DNA of 64,000 bases from Lampris incognitus (GCF_029633865.1 NC_079216.1:66314774-66378773), one strand, 5' to 3'. Counted from the first letter of the stretch, positions 45,839 to 56,328 are shown. A program made the numbers and translations. Notes: generated from the letters alone by a model not told the origin.

Positions 45839-45965
45839 CTGACGAGCTTTCAGCGCAACGTCCCGAAGAAAGCAAACACAAAACAACACAAAACCGACGA
45901 CCGGGTCCAGACGCGCCTCTGCCGAGCTGCGGGACACACTCACGGCTCGCCCAATTTGAGCCGGC
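45839..45965 (-). other. Probable 5' UTR exon of the 44029-44991 gene
   Basis: The minus-strand donor CAG/GTAGGTGC lies at 45839/45838. The region upstream is CpG-rich. There is no in-frame coding start that joins the downstream ORF. The 5' limit is not defined. Confidence 0.5.
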
Positions 45966-46020
45966 GGCGCGCGGGCGGGTCACGTGAGCGGTGACGCGCC
46001 CACAGTAACGCGCTTCATTA
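45966..46020 (-). promoter_or_regulatory. CpG-rich promoter of the acidic-protein gene
   Basis: GGGCGG (45973-45978, Sp1-type) is next to CACGTG (45981-45986, E-box) and GTGACGCG within a very CpG-dense stretch upstream of the 5' UTR exon. No TATA box. Confidence 0.4.
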
Positions 46021-46089
46021 ACTCACCGAGTCAGCTCAGCTGTTACCTGCCCGCGCGCACCAGCTAGTTAAAGAACTTGGTTAACAAGG

Positions 46090-46200
46090 TAGCGCCTGTC
46101 TGCCTGCCTGCCTGTCTGTGTGCCTGCCCGTCTGTCTGTCTGTCTGTCTGTCTGTGTGCCTGCCTGTCTGTCTGCTTGCCCGTCTGTCTGTCTGTCTGCC

Positions 46201-46233
<33 letters not shown>

Positions 46234-46590
46234 GCCTGTGTGCCTGCCTGTCTGTCTGTCTGCTTGCCCGTCTGTCTGTCTGTCTGCCTGCCTGCCTGCC
46301 TGTCTGTCTGTCTGTCTTTCTGCCTGTGTCTGCCTGTGTCTGTCTGTCTGCTTGCCCGTCTGCCTGCCTGTCTGTCTGTCTGTCTGCCTGTCTGTCTGTC
46401 TGTCTGTCTGCCTGTCTGTCTGCCTGCCTGTCTGTCTGTCTGTCTGTCTGCCTGTCTGTCTGTCTGTCTGTCTGCCTGTCTGTCTGCTTGCCCGTCTGCC
46501 TGTCTGTCTGTCTGTCTGCCTGTCTGTCTGTCTGTCTGTCTGTCTGTCTGCCTGTCTGCCTGCCTGCCTGTCTGTCTGCCTGTCTCTGTT

Positions 46591-46620
<30 letters not shown>
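46090..46620 (+). repeat. (CTGT/CTGC)n tetranucleotide microsatellite, about 0.5 kb, ending in (GT)n
   Basis: Interrupted TGTC/TGCC units from 46090 to 46590, then GT units to 46620. They leave all frames open on both strands (Cys/Leu/Ser/Val-rich or Gln/Asp/Arg-rich), which has no coding meaning. Confidence 0.95.
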
Positions 46621-46621
<1 letters not shown>

Positions 46622-46701
46622 TGATGGGGGCGAGCCGGAGAAGCCCCGTCGTCCTTAACGTCGTAAAGCGCATCCGTTTCGTAATTGAACCCCAAAAGTG
46701 A

Positions 46702-46880
46702 GGGGGGTCCGGGCAGCGTAGCGGTCCCTTCCGTTTGCCTACCGACACGGGGGTCGGCGGTTCGAATCCCCGCGTCACCCCCGGTTTGTCGGGCGTCCCC
46801 CCACAGACGCAGTAGGCCGTGTCTGCGGGTGGGAAACCGGATGTGACGAGTATGATAATTGGGGAGAATAAAGATCGGCA
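46702..46880 (+). mobile_element. SINE family 2, internally deleted, CpG-rich copy
   Basis: GGGGGGTCCGGGCAGCGTAG head, B box GGTTCGAATCCCC, then a jump from GGAAACCGGATGTG to GATAATTGGGGAGAATAAA, losing about 200 bases of body. Confidence 0.75.
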
Positions 46881-47142
46881 AAGTGAAGGTCCCTTCACGA
46901 GGCCGTCGTACGAGCACGCGAGCAAAGTTCACGTCTCGAGACTCCACGCAGGCGTGCAGCCATTAATCAGCTGACTCGCGTGCACGGGGAGCAGCAGTGA
47001 AAGTGAAAGACGCTGCAAGCTGCCGAGGCGCCTGTCGTCGTTTCTCTGCGGCAGATCAACCACCAGATCAGATCAGGTATTTACTTAAAACTGTCAAGCG
47101 ATCAATCAATCAATCAGGTTGCTCTTTTAATTAACACACGCG

Positions 47143-47351
47143 CCTTACAAAAAGTCACTTATTCAAGTGTGCTGTTAGTATGCTTACTTCAAACTAAACC
47201 TCGGTCAATGTACTTTCAGTTCACCGTCTAAGTACTTATCAGCGATATACTAAGCACAAGTATACTTAAGTATACTACGAGTACACATGCTTGAACTTTA
47301 CTTACGTTTACTTGATAAAATAAACTTCAAGTACTCTATTTTCTTGTAAGG
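47143..47351. mobile_element. TIR element with AAGTATACTT motifs
   Basis: Left end CCTTACAAAAAGTCACTTA and right end ATTTTCTTGTAAGG are inverted (CCTTACAA). The interior has AAGTATACTTAAGTATACTA. It is related to 8372-8650. No clear target duplication. Confidence 0.55.
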
Positions 47352-47410
47352 GTTCTGAGTCTGTACCCGGCTGATTGCCAGTGTTGGCAAGTTGAAAAGT
47401 GTAAACCAAA

Positions 47411-47945
47411 CCACCGGTTCTTAGCTCGGTGCTGCTCGGTTCTTAGCTCGGTGCTGCTCGGTACTTGGTTTAAATAATGTCTTCGGTTCTTAGCTCGGTG
47501 CTGCTCGGTACTTGGTTTGTCTTCGGTTCTTGGCTCGGTGCTGCTCGGTACTTGGTTTGTCTTCGGTTCTTGGCTCGGTGCTGCTCGGTACTTGGTTTGT
47601 CTTCGGTTCTTAGCTCGGTGCTACTCGGTACTTGGTTTAAATATCAGTTCTTAGCTCGGTGCTACCCGGTACTTGGTTTAAATAATGTCTTCGGTTCGTA
47701 GCTCGGTGCTGCTCGGTACTTGGTTTAAATAATGTCTTCAGTTCTTAGCTCGGTGCTACTCGGTACTTAAATAATGTCTTCAGTTCTTAGCTCGGTGCTA
47801 CTCGGTACTTAAATAATGTTTTCGGTTCTTAGCTCAGTGCTACTCGGTACTTGGTTTAAATAATGTCCTCGGTTCTTAGCCGGTGCTACTCGGTACTTGG
47901 TTTAAATAATGTCTTCGGTTCTTAGCTCGGTGGTCCCGGTGCAGG
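47411..47945 (+). repeat. Minisatellite, 39-49 bp units
   Basis: About 11-12 units built on GGTTCTTAGCTCGGTGCTGC and TCGGTACTTGGTTT, with or without AAATAATGTCTTC. Unit length varies by loss of the AAATAATG part. Confidence 0.92.
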
Positions 47946-48129
47946 AGCCCACACGGGAGAGCGGAATGGGTTCATCCGGACAGTTTAGTGGGAGAAACGA
48001 TTCCTTGCTCATCTGAGTGGCTTCAGTTCTCAGCTAACCGGAAGCCTGCAGTCAGCTGACTGACCAGGTCACTCGGACGAGTCAGAGTCATCTGGACAAA
48101 CAATGGAGTCCAGAACGAGCCAAACACTC

Positions 48130-48360
48130 CCACATAGCAGACACATTTGGGTCTAATCTGGGGCTCTCTTGGTACTTACGGTTCAGTCACGGCACTGGCA
48201 ACTGTTGTGTGGGCCAGACTTGGCCCAAATGTAATGAACCGGGCCTGACTTGGGTTACGGCACATACTACATGCGCCAGATGTGGCCCAAGCGTGACTGA
48301 GTTGAGGCAGCCGCACTCACCCTGGGTCAACGCCGTCATTCAAGGCCAGGTGTGGGCCAT
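48130..48360. repeat. TGGGCC/TTGGCCC-rich interspersed repeat
   Basis: Starts ACATAGCAGACACATTTGGG and includes GTGTGGGCCAGACTTGGCCC and CCAGATGTGGCCCAAGCG. It is similar in style to the CCCAGAYAGC elements and abuts the 33-bp VNTR. Confidence 0.5.
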
Positions 48361-48378
48361 GTTTGGGCCAAAGAGTCT

Positions 48379-50560
48379 TTGGTGTTGGGGCGGGGAGGGA
48401 TGCTGGACTGTTTGGTGTTGGGGCGGGGAGGGATGCTGGACTGTTTGGTGTTGGGGCGGGGAGGGATGCTGGACTGTTTGCTGTCCCAGCGGGGAGGGAT
48501 GCTGGACTGTTTGCTGTCCCGGCGGGGAGGGATGCTGGACTGTTTGGTGTTGGGGCGGGGAGGGATGCTGGACTGTTTGGTGTTGGGGCGGGGAGGGATG
48601 CTGGACTGTTTGGTGTTGGGGCGGGGAGGGATGCTGGACTGTTCGCTGTCCCGGCGGGGAGGGATGCTGGACTGTTCGCTGTCCCGGCGGGGAGGGATGC
48701 TGGACTGTTTGCTGTCCCGGCGGGGAGGGATGCTGGACTGTTTGCTGTCCCGGCGGGGAGGGATGCTGGACTGTTTGCTGTCCCGGTGAGGAGGGATGCT
48801 GGACTGTTTGGTGTTGGGGTGGGGAGGGATGCTGGACTGTTTGCTGTCCCGGCGGGGAGGGATGCTGGACTGTTCGCTGTCCCAGCGGGGAAGGATGCTG
48901 GACTGTTTGCTGTCCCGGCGGGGAGGGATGCTGGACTGTTCGCTGTCTCGGCGGGGAGGGATGCTGGACTGTTTGCTGTCCCGGCGGAGAGGGATGCTGG
49001 ACTGTTTGCTGTCCCGGCGGGGAGGGATGCTGGACTGTTTGCTGTCCCGGCGGGGAGGGATGCTGGACTGTTTGCTGTCCCAGCGGGGAGGGATGCTGGA
49101 CTGTTTGCTGTCCCGGCGGGGAGGGATGCTGGACTGTTTGCTGTCCCGGTGAGGAGGGATGCTGGACTGTTTGCTGTCCCGGCGGGGAGGGATGCTGGAC
49201 TGTTTGCTGTCCCGGTGAGGAGGGATGCTGGACTGTTTGGTGTTGGGGTGGGGAGGGATGCTGGACTGTTCGCTGTCCCGGCGGGGAGGGATGCTGGACT
49301 GTTTGCTGTCCCGGCAGGGAGGGATGCTGGACTGTTTGGTGTTGGGGCGGGGAGGGATGCTGGACTGTTCGCTGTCCCGGCGGGGAGGGATGCTGGACTG
49401 TTTGCTGTCCCGGCGGGGAGGGATGCTGGACTGTTCGCTGTCCCAGCGGGGAGGGATGCTGGACTGTTCGCTGTCCCAGCGGGGAGGGATGCTGGACTGT
49501 TCGCTGTCCCGGCGGGGAGGGATGCTGGACTGTTTGCTGTCCCGGCGGGGAGGGATGCTGGACTGTTTGCTGTCCCGGCGGGGAGGGATGCTGGACTGTT
49601 TGCTGTCCCGGCGGGGAGGGATGCTGGACTGTTTGCTGTCCCGGCGGGGAGGGATGCTGGACTGTTTGCTGTCCCGGTGAGGAGGGATGCTGGACTGTTT
49701 GGTGTTGGGGTGGGGAGGGATGCTGGACTGTTCGCTGTCCCGGCGGGGAGGGATGCTGGACTGTTTGCTGTCCCGGCGGGGAGGGATGCTGGACTGTTTG
49801 GTGTTGGGGCGGGGAGGGATGCTGGACTGTTCGCTGTCCCGGCGGGGAGGGATGCTGGACTGTTCGCTGTCCCGGCGGGGAGGGATGCTGGACTGTTCGC
49901 TGTCCCGGCGGGGAGGGATGCTGGACTGTTTGCTGTCCCGGCGGGGAGGGATGCTTGACTGTTTGCTGTCCCGGCGGGGAGGGATGCTGGACTGTTGCTG
50001 TCCCGGCGGGGAGGGATGCTGGACTGTTTGCTGTCCCGGCGGGGAGGGATGCTGGACTGTTTGGTGTTGGGGCGGGGAGGGATGCTGGACTGTTTGGTGT
50101 TGGGGCGGGGAGGGATGCTGGACTGTTTGGTGTTGGGGCGGGGAGGGATGCTGGACTGTTCGCTGTCCCGGCGGGGAGGGATGCTGGACTGTTTGCTGTC
50201 CCGGCGGGGAGGGATGCTGGACTGTTTGCTGTCCCGGCGGGGAGGGATGCTGGACTGTTTGCTGTCCCGGCGGGGAGGGATGCTGGACTGTTCGCTGTCC
50301 CAGCGGGGAAGGATGCTGGACTGTTTGCTGTCCCGGCGGGGAGGGATGCTGGACTGTTTGCTGTCCCGGCGGGGAGGGATGCTGGACTGTTTGCTGTCCC
50401 GGCGGGGAGGGATGCTGGACTGTTTGGTGTTGGGGCGGGGAGGGATGCTGGACTGTTCGCTGTCCCGGTGAGGAGGGATGCTGGACTGTTTGGTGTCCCA
50501 GCGGGGAGGGATGCTGGACTGTTTGCTGTCCCGGCAGGGAGGGATGCTGGACTGTTAGGG
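48379..50560 (+). repeat. 2.2 kb VNTR of about 66 x 33-bp units
   Basis: Consensus unit: GGAGGGATGCTGGACTGTT, then one of four 14-bp endings: YGCTGTCCCGGCGG, YGCTGTCCCAGCGG, TGGTGTTGGGGYGG or TGCTGTCCCGGTGA. The 33-bp length keeps several frames open on both strands (up to 802 codons), but the peptide is just the repeat and there is no start context or splice structure. One unit near 49996 lacks a base and shifts the frame. Variant order suggests a higher-order period (see findings). Confidence 0.96.
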
Positions 50561-50877
50561 ATGCTTGTGTTTGTCTCTGATGCAGATCTGAGCAGTTCAG
50601 ACCACAGTCTGGTCTAACTCGTCCCATGTTAAAGGCAGGACGTGTCCTCTCCAAAGCCTGTTTTCACCACCTTGAAGAAGTGAACCATTGGAGCCAAAGA
50701 GGAGGTAAACGGCTGTTTCTCCCCCCTGAACGCTGTGATGAGACGGCCTAGAGGAGGAACTGCATGGAGGAAGCGTGGTTAGTTTGTTTAGGGAGGGATT
50801 TGTCTATGAAATCAAGTTTGAGAATGTCGCTATTTGTCTCTCATTTTTCAGAGAGACATGCTTAGTAGCCTGTTGCG

Positions 50878-50997
50878 CTGTGATGGCCTGGCGGCCTGTC
50901 CAGGGTGTCTCCCCGCCCCCCGCCCAGGGGCTGCTGGGATAGGCGCCAGCACCCCCGTGACCCTGAGAGCAGGATAAGCGGGTCGGATAACGGATGG
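50878..50997 (+). mobile_element. SINE family 1, 3' module only
   Basis: CTGTGATGGCCTGGCGGCCT through GCTGCTGGGATAGGCGCCAG to a GGATGG end, with a severe 5' truncation. Confidence 0.75.
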
Positions 50998-51329
50998 AAA
51001 TATACAAAACAAGATAGGGAACAAACGTCTAAAAAGAGAGATAAAGTTCAGACAGTGGTGGAATGGTGGTAGTAAAGAAGCCATTAGGTAAAGGGCTGCA
51101 GAGCACAGTGGAGCAGGTTAAGAGAAATTAAAAAAGCAAGGACCGAGATGCAGAAGCACCTTCTTTTTTTTCTATTTGTTTTTTCCAAATATTTCAGTGA
51201 CTCGAAGTCATTTACAAATGTATATAAAAACAGGGTAAAAGAGGGAGGGGCTGCCTTTCCACTTACAAGTATGCAAATGATATTTAGCCCAAAGAATGAC
51301 AAGATAGTTAATGGAGAGATGTCCTGTGC

Positions 51330-51600
51330 AGGGACGCCACCGAGCCATTGGTTCGGATGTGTGGACGACGCCTGGATTAAAATGACGGCTCAGGATGCAG
51401 CGCGTTTCACCCACCACATGAACTCTGTGGACACCACGTGAAGTTCACCAGGGAGGACGTGAGAAATGACGGGCTAGCCTTCTTACGCTGGGAAACCGTT
51501 GCCGTTTACCGTAAACCAACACATACTGGTCAGTGCTTAAGGTTTGACTCTCGTCACCCACTGGAGCACAAACTAGGAGTCATCAGGACGCTGAGCCAGC
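51330..51600 (+). pseudogene. Penelope-like element reverse transcriptase fragment
   Basis: Two overlapping plus-strand frames read FGCVDDAWIKMTAQDAARF, then HHMNSVDTT, then KFTREDVRNDGLAFL, VYRKPTHTGQCLRFDSRHPL and EHKLGVIRTL. The VDD catalytic motif and the YRKPTHT...HPLEHK block are characteristic of Penelope-like RTs in fish. A one-base frameshift near 51438 separates the frames. The right side is cut by the TIR element at 51602. Confidence 0.82.
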
Positions 51601-51601
51601 G

Positions 51602-52027
51602 ACCCAGACAGCATCCGGATATGGGCCACCTCAGGCAGTGATGCTGCACTGGTGGTCTTCTTCTGGCCCTGACAAAATGGGTGTGAGCCTGAAGTGGACC
51701 ACATGTATAACAGCAAATATGGCCCAAATATACCAAATCACATGTGGGCCTTTTGTGGTAAAGACGCGGTGCTCTGGGCAACATGTGGTCTGGATGTGAC
51801 CCTGAAGTGGCCCGTGTGGTAAATGGTGAATATGGCCCAAATATCACAAAACACATATGGCCCACCTTTGGCAAATATGTGGCACATGCAGCATTGCTAT
51901 GGCTTGGTTCTGGCCCAGATCTGGCAAACAGGAGCGGACCGCCCAAGTGCCATCATTCCACGTGGTATGTGGGCCGGATGAAGTGTCGGGTGTGGGACGG
52001 GTCCGGGACGCAGCAGTTTTGCTATCT
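51602..52027 (+). mobile_element. Non-autonomous TIR element (CCCAGAYAGC family), longest copy
   Basis: Left end CCCAGACAGCATCCGG and right end TTTGCTATCTGGGG form inverted CCCAGAYAGCA ends. The interior has an approximate internal duplication (CCTGAAGTGGACCACATGTA, later CCTGAAGTGGCCCGTGTGGT). There is no ORF of note. Confidence 0.7.
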
Positions 52028-52085
52028 GGGGAGCTGAAAACTACCCCGCCAACACGGCGGCCGGGAAGGGGAGAAATCCCACATT

Positions 52086-52225
52086 GGGACCAGAATCAGA
52101 ACACTTTATTCATCCCCGAGGGGAAATTGGGTCTATTACAGACACTCACGCTCTAGTAAGAAAAAAACTAACAAGAAATTAGAAATAAATAGAAATAGTA
52201 AACAGTAAAACAGTGAACAAATAGA
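52086..52225. repeat. Interspersed repeat (CACTTTATTCATCCCCGAGG)
   Basis: GAATCAGAACACTTTATTCATCCCCGAGG, then GGAAATTGG and an A-rich stretch with AAATAGAAATAGTAAACAGT. I recognise it as a common fish repeat end but do not name the family. Confidence 0.5.
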
Positions 52226-52254
52226 AATAGTATAGTACACATGGCCATCGTAAC

Positions 52255-52440
52255 TCTAGATGACGGTCACAACCATATTTGCATATGAAACTGGTCGTTG
52301 GTTTGGGTCGTTACGCCACTGTGTTGTTTATGAGGGGGGGGACACCTGCAGCCAGGTGAGACAGAAGAGGACACTTAGATGATGATGAAACCTTTCTCTC
52401 AATAAACGCTGAGTCCAGATGAACTGACTCAACTTGTGTG
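52255..52440 (+). mobile_element. LTR-like repeat, copy 2 (without MITE)
   Basis: Matches 38640-39055 but lacks the MITE. It has TTGTTTATGAGG, then CTCTCAATAAACGCTGAGTC (AATAAA) and TCCAGATGAACTGACTCAAC. Confidence 0.5.
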
Positions 52441-52453
52441 GGATGTTTTTAAA

Positions 52454-52671
52454 TAGCGGCACAGTGATTGGCACGGTCGCCTCACAGCAAGAAGGTTGTG
52501 GGTTCGAGCCCCGGGGTAGTCCAACCTAGGGGGTCGTCCCGGGTCGTCCTCTGTGTGGAGTTTGCATGTTCTCCCCGTGTCTGCGTGGGTTTCCTCCGGG
52601 GGCTCCGGTTTCCTCCCACAGTCCAAACACATGTAGGTCAGGTGGATCGGCCGTACTAAATTGTCCCTAGG

Positions 52672-52709
<38 letters not shown>

Positions 52710-52853
52710 GGGGGGGGCTCTGTGTGATGGTCTGGCGGCCTGTCCAGGGTGTCTCCCCGCCTGCCGCCCAGTGACTGCTGGGATAGGCTCCAGCATCCCT
52801 GCCACCCTGAGAGCAGGATAAGCGGTTTGGATGATGGATGGATGGATGGATGT
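52454..52853 (+). mobile_element. SINE family 1, full length
   Basis: Head AGCGGCACAGTGATTGGCAC, B box GGTTCGAGCCCCG, a (GT)n tract at about 52676-52706, 3' module TGCTGGGATAGGCTCCAGCA and a GATGGATGGATGGATG tail. It ends about 40 bases before the acceptor of the tmem140-like exon. Confidence 0.83.
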
Positions 52854-52919
52854 TTTGAAATAATCTCTTAATCTGTGTTGCGTCTTTTAGGTCTGTGGAC
52901 CGAGGACCCACCAGCACCC

Positions 52920-53483
52920 ATGGCTGGTTTCTTTGCATTAAGACTGAAAGCAGGGCTCTCTTGGGTCCTTGCGATTGCACTCATGTTCATCCTTACCCAG
53001 ATGGTCACCTCCCTCGTCGCTTTCGCTGGTGTGTTCGTCAACTCGGATCAAGCCGTCATCAGTGCTTTCGGCTTTTGCCTGAAGGGGAGTGATAGCGGCC
53101 TCTCTTCCAGCGTTGAACACAACCACTGCAACGGCAGTGCCGGTGGACTTGCAGCAGAGGACGACATGGATATCTTCTTGGCAGCCATCATCCTGTGTCT
53201 GTATACGCCGCTGGTGCTTGTGGCCTTTGCCCTGCTGGCGGTGCTGTTCGCAGTCTACGGTAAGGACAGAGGGATGCTGTACTTCAGTGTGGTTTCTCAG
53301 GCGACGGCCAGCATCCTCATCCTTATCGGCCTCACTCTGTTTGTGGTAGTCTACTGGTCCTACGTGGTCCCGGCCTTCATGACCGTGTGGTATTACACCT
53401 GTGTGGCCGTGCATGCTGAGCTGGCCGTCACAGCCCTGCTAACCGGCGTGTCAGCGAGGCGGCAAGCGGCTGACTGGAAGTAG
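52920..53483 (+). CDS. tmem140: Four-transmembrane protein, probably Tmem140
   Basis: 187-residue ORF starting in good Kozak context (ACCCATGG). The 5' side has an acceptor-like TTGCGTCTTTTAG at 52890, so a 5' UTR exon probably lies upstream. Four hydrophobic segments: about residues 12-40 (WVLAIALMFILTQMVTSLVA), 80-105 (DIFLAAIILCLYTPLVLVAF), 112-140 (SVVSQATASILILIGLTLFV) and 145-170 (WYYTCVAVHAELAVTALLTG). The first loop carries two cysteines and an acidic stretch. The length and topology fit TMEM140 (human 185 aa), and the next gene is cyren, TMEM140's neighbour in human. Sequence identity as I can judge it is low, so the name rests largely on position. The gene itself is well supported; the family is less so. 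Confidence 0.6.
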   Translation: MAGFFALRLKAGLSWVLAIALMFILTQMVTSLVAFAGVFVNSDQAVISAFGFCLKGSDSGLSSSVEHNHCNGSAGGLAAEDDMDIFLAAIILCLYTPLVLVAFALLAVLFAVYGKDRGMLYFSVVSQATASILILIGLTLFVVVYWSYVVPAFMTVWYYTCVAVHAELAVTALLTGVSARRQAADWK

Positions 53484-53799
53484 ACCGCCGAAGACGGCCG
53501 AAGCCCCGATTCCCCGTTCCGCCAGGGCGCCCGGCTCGCTCTCCTCTTCCACATCTCAACAGGAGCTGGGCACTTGAATGTGAAAACCAATAAGCTGTCT
53601 TAAGAACCTGTTTGTTTTTAGAGTTAGTAGTTGTGATTTTAAAGTGGGTCCCGTCAGGGTAAATTTCAGGTCAAATGAAACTGCTGCTTAATCCGTCCTG
53701 CGGAACTCGTTGAGATTGTTTTCTTCATTGTGTTTGTCCACATGTTGAGCTCGGCGCTGCTCCCGCTGGCGTAAAACCCTGCAATAGAACCTTTATTTC

Positions 53800-55232
53800 C
53801 TTCTGATGTTTGTCTTTACTCTGATATGTCCATGTCCATGTTTGTCTTTACTCTGATGTGTCCATGATGTTTGTCTTTACTCTGATGGGTCCATGTTTGT
53901 CTTTACTCTGATATGTCCATGTTTGTCTTTACTCTGATATGTCCATGTCCATGTTTGTCTTTACTCTGATGTGTCCATGATGTTTGTCTTTACTCTGATG
54001 TGTCCATGTTTGTCTTTACTCTGATATGTCCATGTTTGTCTTTACTCTGATATGTCCATGTTTGTCTTTACTCTGATATGTCCATGTTTGTCTTTACTCT
54101 GATATGTCCATGTTTGCCTTTACTCTGATGTGTCCATGATGTTTGTCTTTACTCTGATGTGTCCATGATGTTTGTCTTTACTCTGATGTGTCCATGTCCA
54201 TGTTTGTCTTTACTCTGATATGTCCATGTTTGTCTTTACTCTGATGTGTCCATGTTTGTCTTTACTCTGATATGTCCATGTTTGTCTTTACTCTGATATG
54301 TCCATGTTTGTCTTTACTCTGATATGTCCATGTTTGTCTTTACTCTGATGTGTCCATGTCCATGTTTGTCTTTACTCTGATATGTCCATGTTTGTCTTTA
54401 CTCTATGTCCATGTTTGTCTTTACTCTGATATGTCCATGTCTGTCTTTACTCTGATATGTCCATGTTTGCCTTTACTCTGATATGTCCATGTTTGCCTTT
54501 ACTCTGATATGTCCATGTTTGTCTTTACTCTGTGTCCATGATGTTTGTCTTTACTCTGATGTGTCCATGATGTTTGTCTTTACTCTGATATGTCCATGTT
54601 TGTCTTTACTCTGATATGTCCATGTTTGTCTTTACTCTGATATGTCCATGTTTGCCTTTACTCTGATGTGTCCATGATGTTTGTCTTTACTCTGATGTGT
54701 CCATGATGTTTGTCTTTACTCTGATGTGTCCATGATGTTTGTCTTTACTCTGAAATGTCCATGTTTGTCTTTACTCTGATATGTCCATGTTTGTCTTTAC
54801 TCTGTGTCCATGTCCATGTTTGTCTTTACTCTGATGTGTCCATGTTTGTCTTTACTCTGATGTGTCCATGATGTTTGTCTTTACTCTGATGTGTCCATGT
54901 TTGTCTTTACTCTGATGTGTCCATGTCCAAGTTTGTCTTTACTCTGATGTGTCCATGTTTGTCTTTACTCTGATGTGTCCACGATGTTTGTCTTTACTCT
55001 GATGTGTCCATGATGTTTGTCTTTACTCTGTGTCGATGTTTGTCTTTACTCTGATGTGTCCATGATGTTTGTCTTTACTCTGATGTGTCCATGATGTTTG
55101 TCTTTACTCTGATGTGTCCATGATGTTTGTCTTTACTCTGTGTCGATGTTTGTCTTTACTCTGTGTCCATGATGTTTGTCTTTACTCTGATGTGTCCATG
55201 ATGTTTGTCTTTACTCTGATGTGTCCACTATG
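53800..55232 (+). repeat. 1.4 kb VNTR of 26/29/32-bp units downstream of tmem140-like CDS
   Basis: The unit TGTTTGTCTTTACTCTGATA + TGTCCA is 26 bp. Longer units add TGA (29) or TGTCCA (32). About 50 units. It begins about 320 bases after the stop codon and ends a few bases before the AATAAA at 55242. Confidence 0.93.
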
Positions 55233-55241
55233 ACTGTGTTG

Positions 55242-55247
55242 AATAAA
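55242..55247 (+). terminator. Candidate poly(A) signal of the tmem140-like gene
   Basis: GTTGAATAAAAACC is the first clear plus-strand AATAAA after the CDS. If used, the 3' UTR contains the whole VNTR. Confidence 0.45.
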
Positions 55248-56270
55248 AACCGTGCAATAGTGAGCTGCGTTGTGTTGTGTTAAAGTGAAAGTTTAGTTAG
55301 CTTATGGCTAGCCCTTCCTTAAATAACAAGTGATGGTAATAAAGCCTGACTCACATGACCGTTAGCCTGATTGACTGGTTTAGTCTCGTGCGGGCTTGTG
55401 GGTAATGTTTTTAAGTGACTTGTCAGGTCCACTGGTACGTTGTTCTAGTCAAATCGCTGAATAGTCCGGATGTAAACGTCGTCAACACGCCTCCACCCCA
55501 AAATAAAAACAGAACAGGGAAAGAATTTTCAGGTACAAGTACACAACATAAAACATTAGCGTGTGAAATAATGAACTTTATCATTTCAGTTGGCAAAGTT
55601 CATGTTCATAAAGCACACCGTCCAGGAACCTTCCTTTCTTTGTGCTGCGCTGCTCTTGGCTGAATTTAACCGTTTTTTTCCCCCTCCAAATATCACACCA
55701 ACGTTCAAATAGTAAACCCTTATTTCTAATTCTCAAAGGAAAATAAACAATATACAATCAATCAATCAATCAAACCTTACTTTATTCAGACACATTGGTT
55801 CATATTGAAAAGAAAAATACAACACATGACAACACAAAAATATAGCTAACAGCAGAAACCATTGTATATATATATATATATATATACACACAGAAACCAT
55901 TAAAGTACAGTAAGTACTGCTAAATATCAAAACTGTACGTCCTTAAATGTTTGAACATTTTTGCACACACAAACACACACACACATCTAAAAAATATAGC
56001 CCCTGTATTTTGTTTATTATTACATCTGATTTCCTTTTTTAGACCGCTTGACTCGTGACTTTATTGCTATCGTGTATTTATCTTTGTGTATTTGCGGCAC
56101 ATTCATTGAACAATGCTTGCAGTACATGATATAAAGTACTGTTGCACATGTTCCAGTACATACAGGTGGATCTGTAGAACCTAATACAGGATGTGCAGGA
56201 CCTTCTCTTATGAAGAAGAACTGGTATCGTCACTGGATCATCTGGCAGTTTACACAGTTTACCAACAACG
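55248..56270. other. Spacer with no recognised gene
   Basis: AT-rich. Contains CAATCAATCAATCAAAC, then TTACTTTATTCAGACACATT (repeat-like) near 55755-55800, and a TA tract at 55864-55888. Confidence 0.4.
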
Positions 56271-56328
56271 CCATGTCATGTCACGTCACGTCATGTCATG
56301 TCATGTCATGTCATGTCATGTCATGTGT
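56271..56328 (+). repeat. (CATGT)n pentanucleotide microsatellite
   Basis: About 11 CATGT/CACGT units. Confidence 0.92.

Noticed and set aside
46068-46947. Long Cys/Leu/Val-rich and Gln/Arg/Asp-rich ORFs
   Set aside because: They are translations of the (CTGT/CTGC)n microsatellite and its reverse.
48209-50654. Very long ORFs on both strands (802 and 772 codons)
   Set aside because: They are the translation of a 33-bp VNTR whose length is a multiple of three. There is no domain, splice signal or start context.
53393-53590. Minus-strand ORF over the tmem140-like gene end
   Set aside because: It is a shadow of the plus-strand coding sequence, which has clear transmembrane segments.
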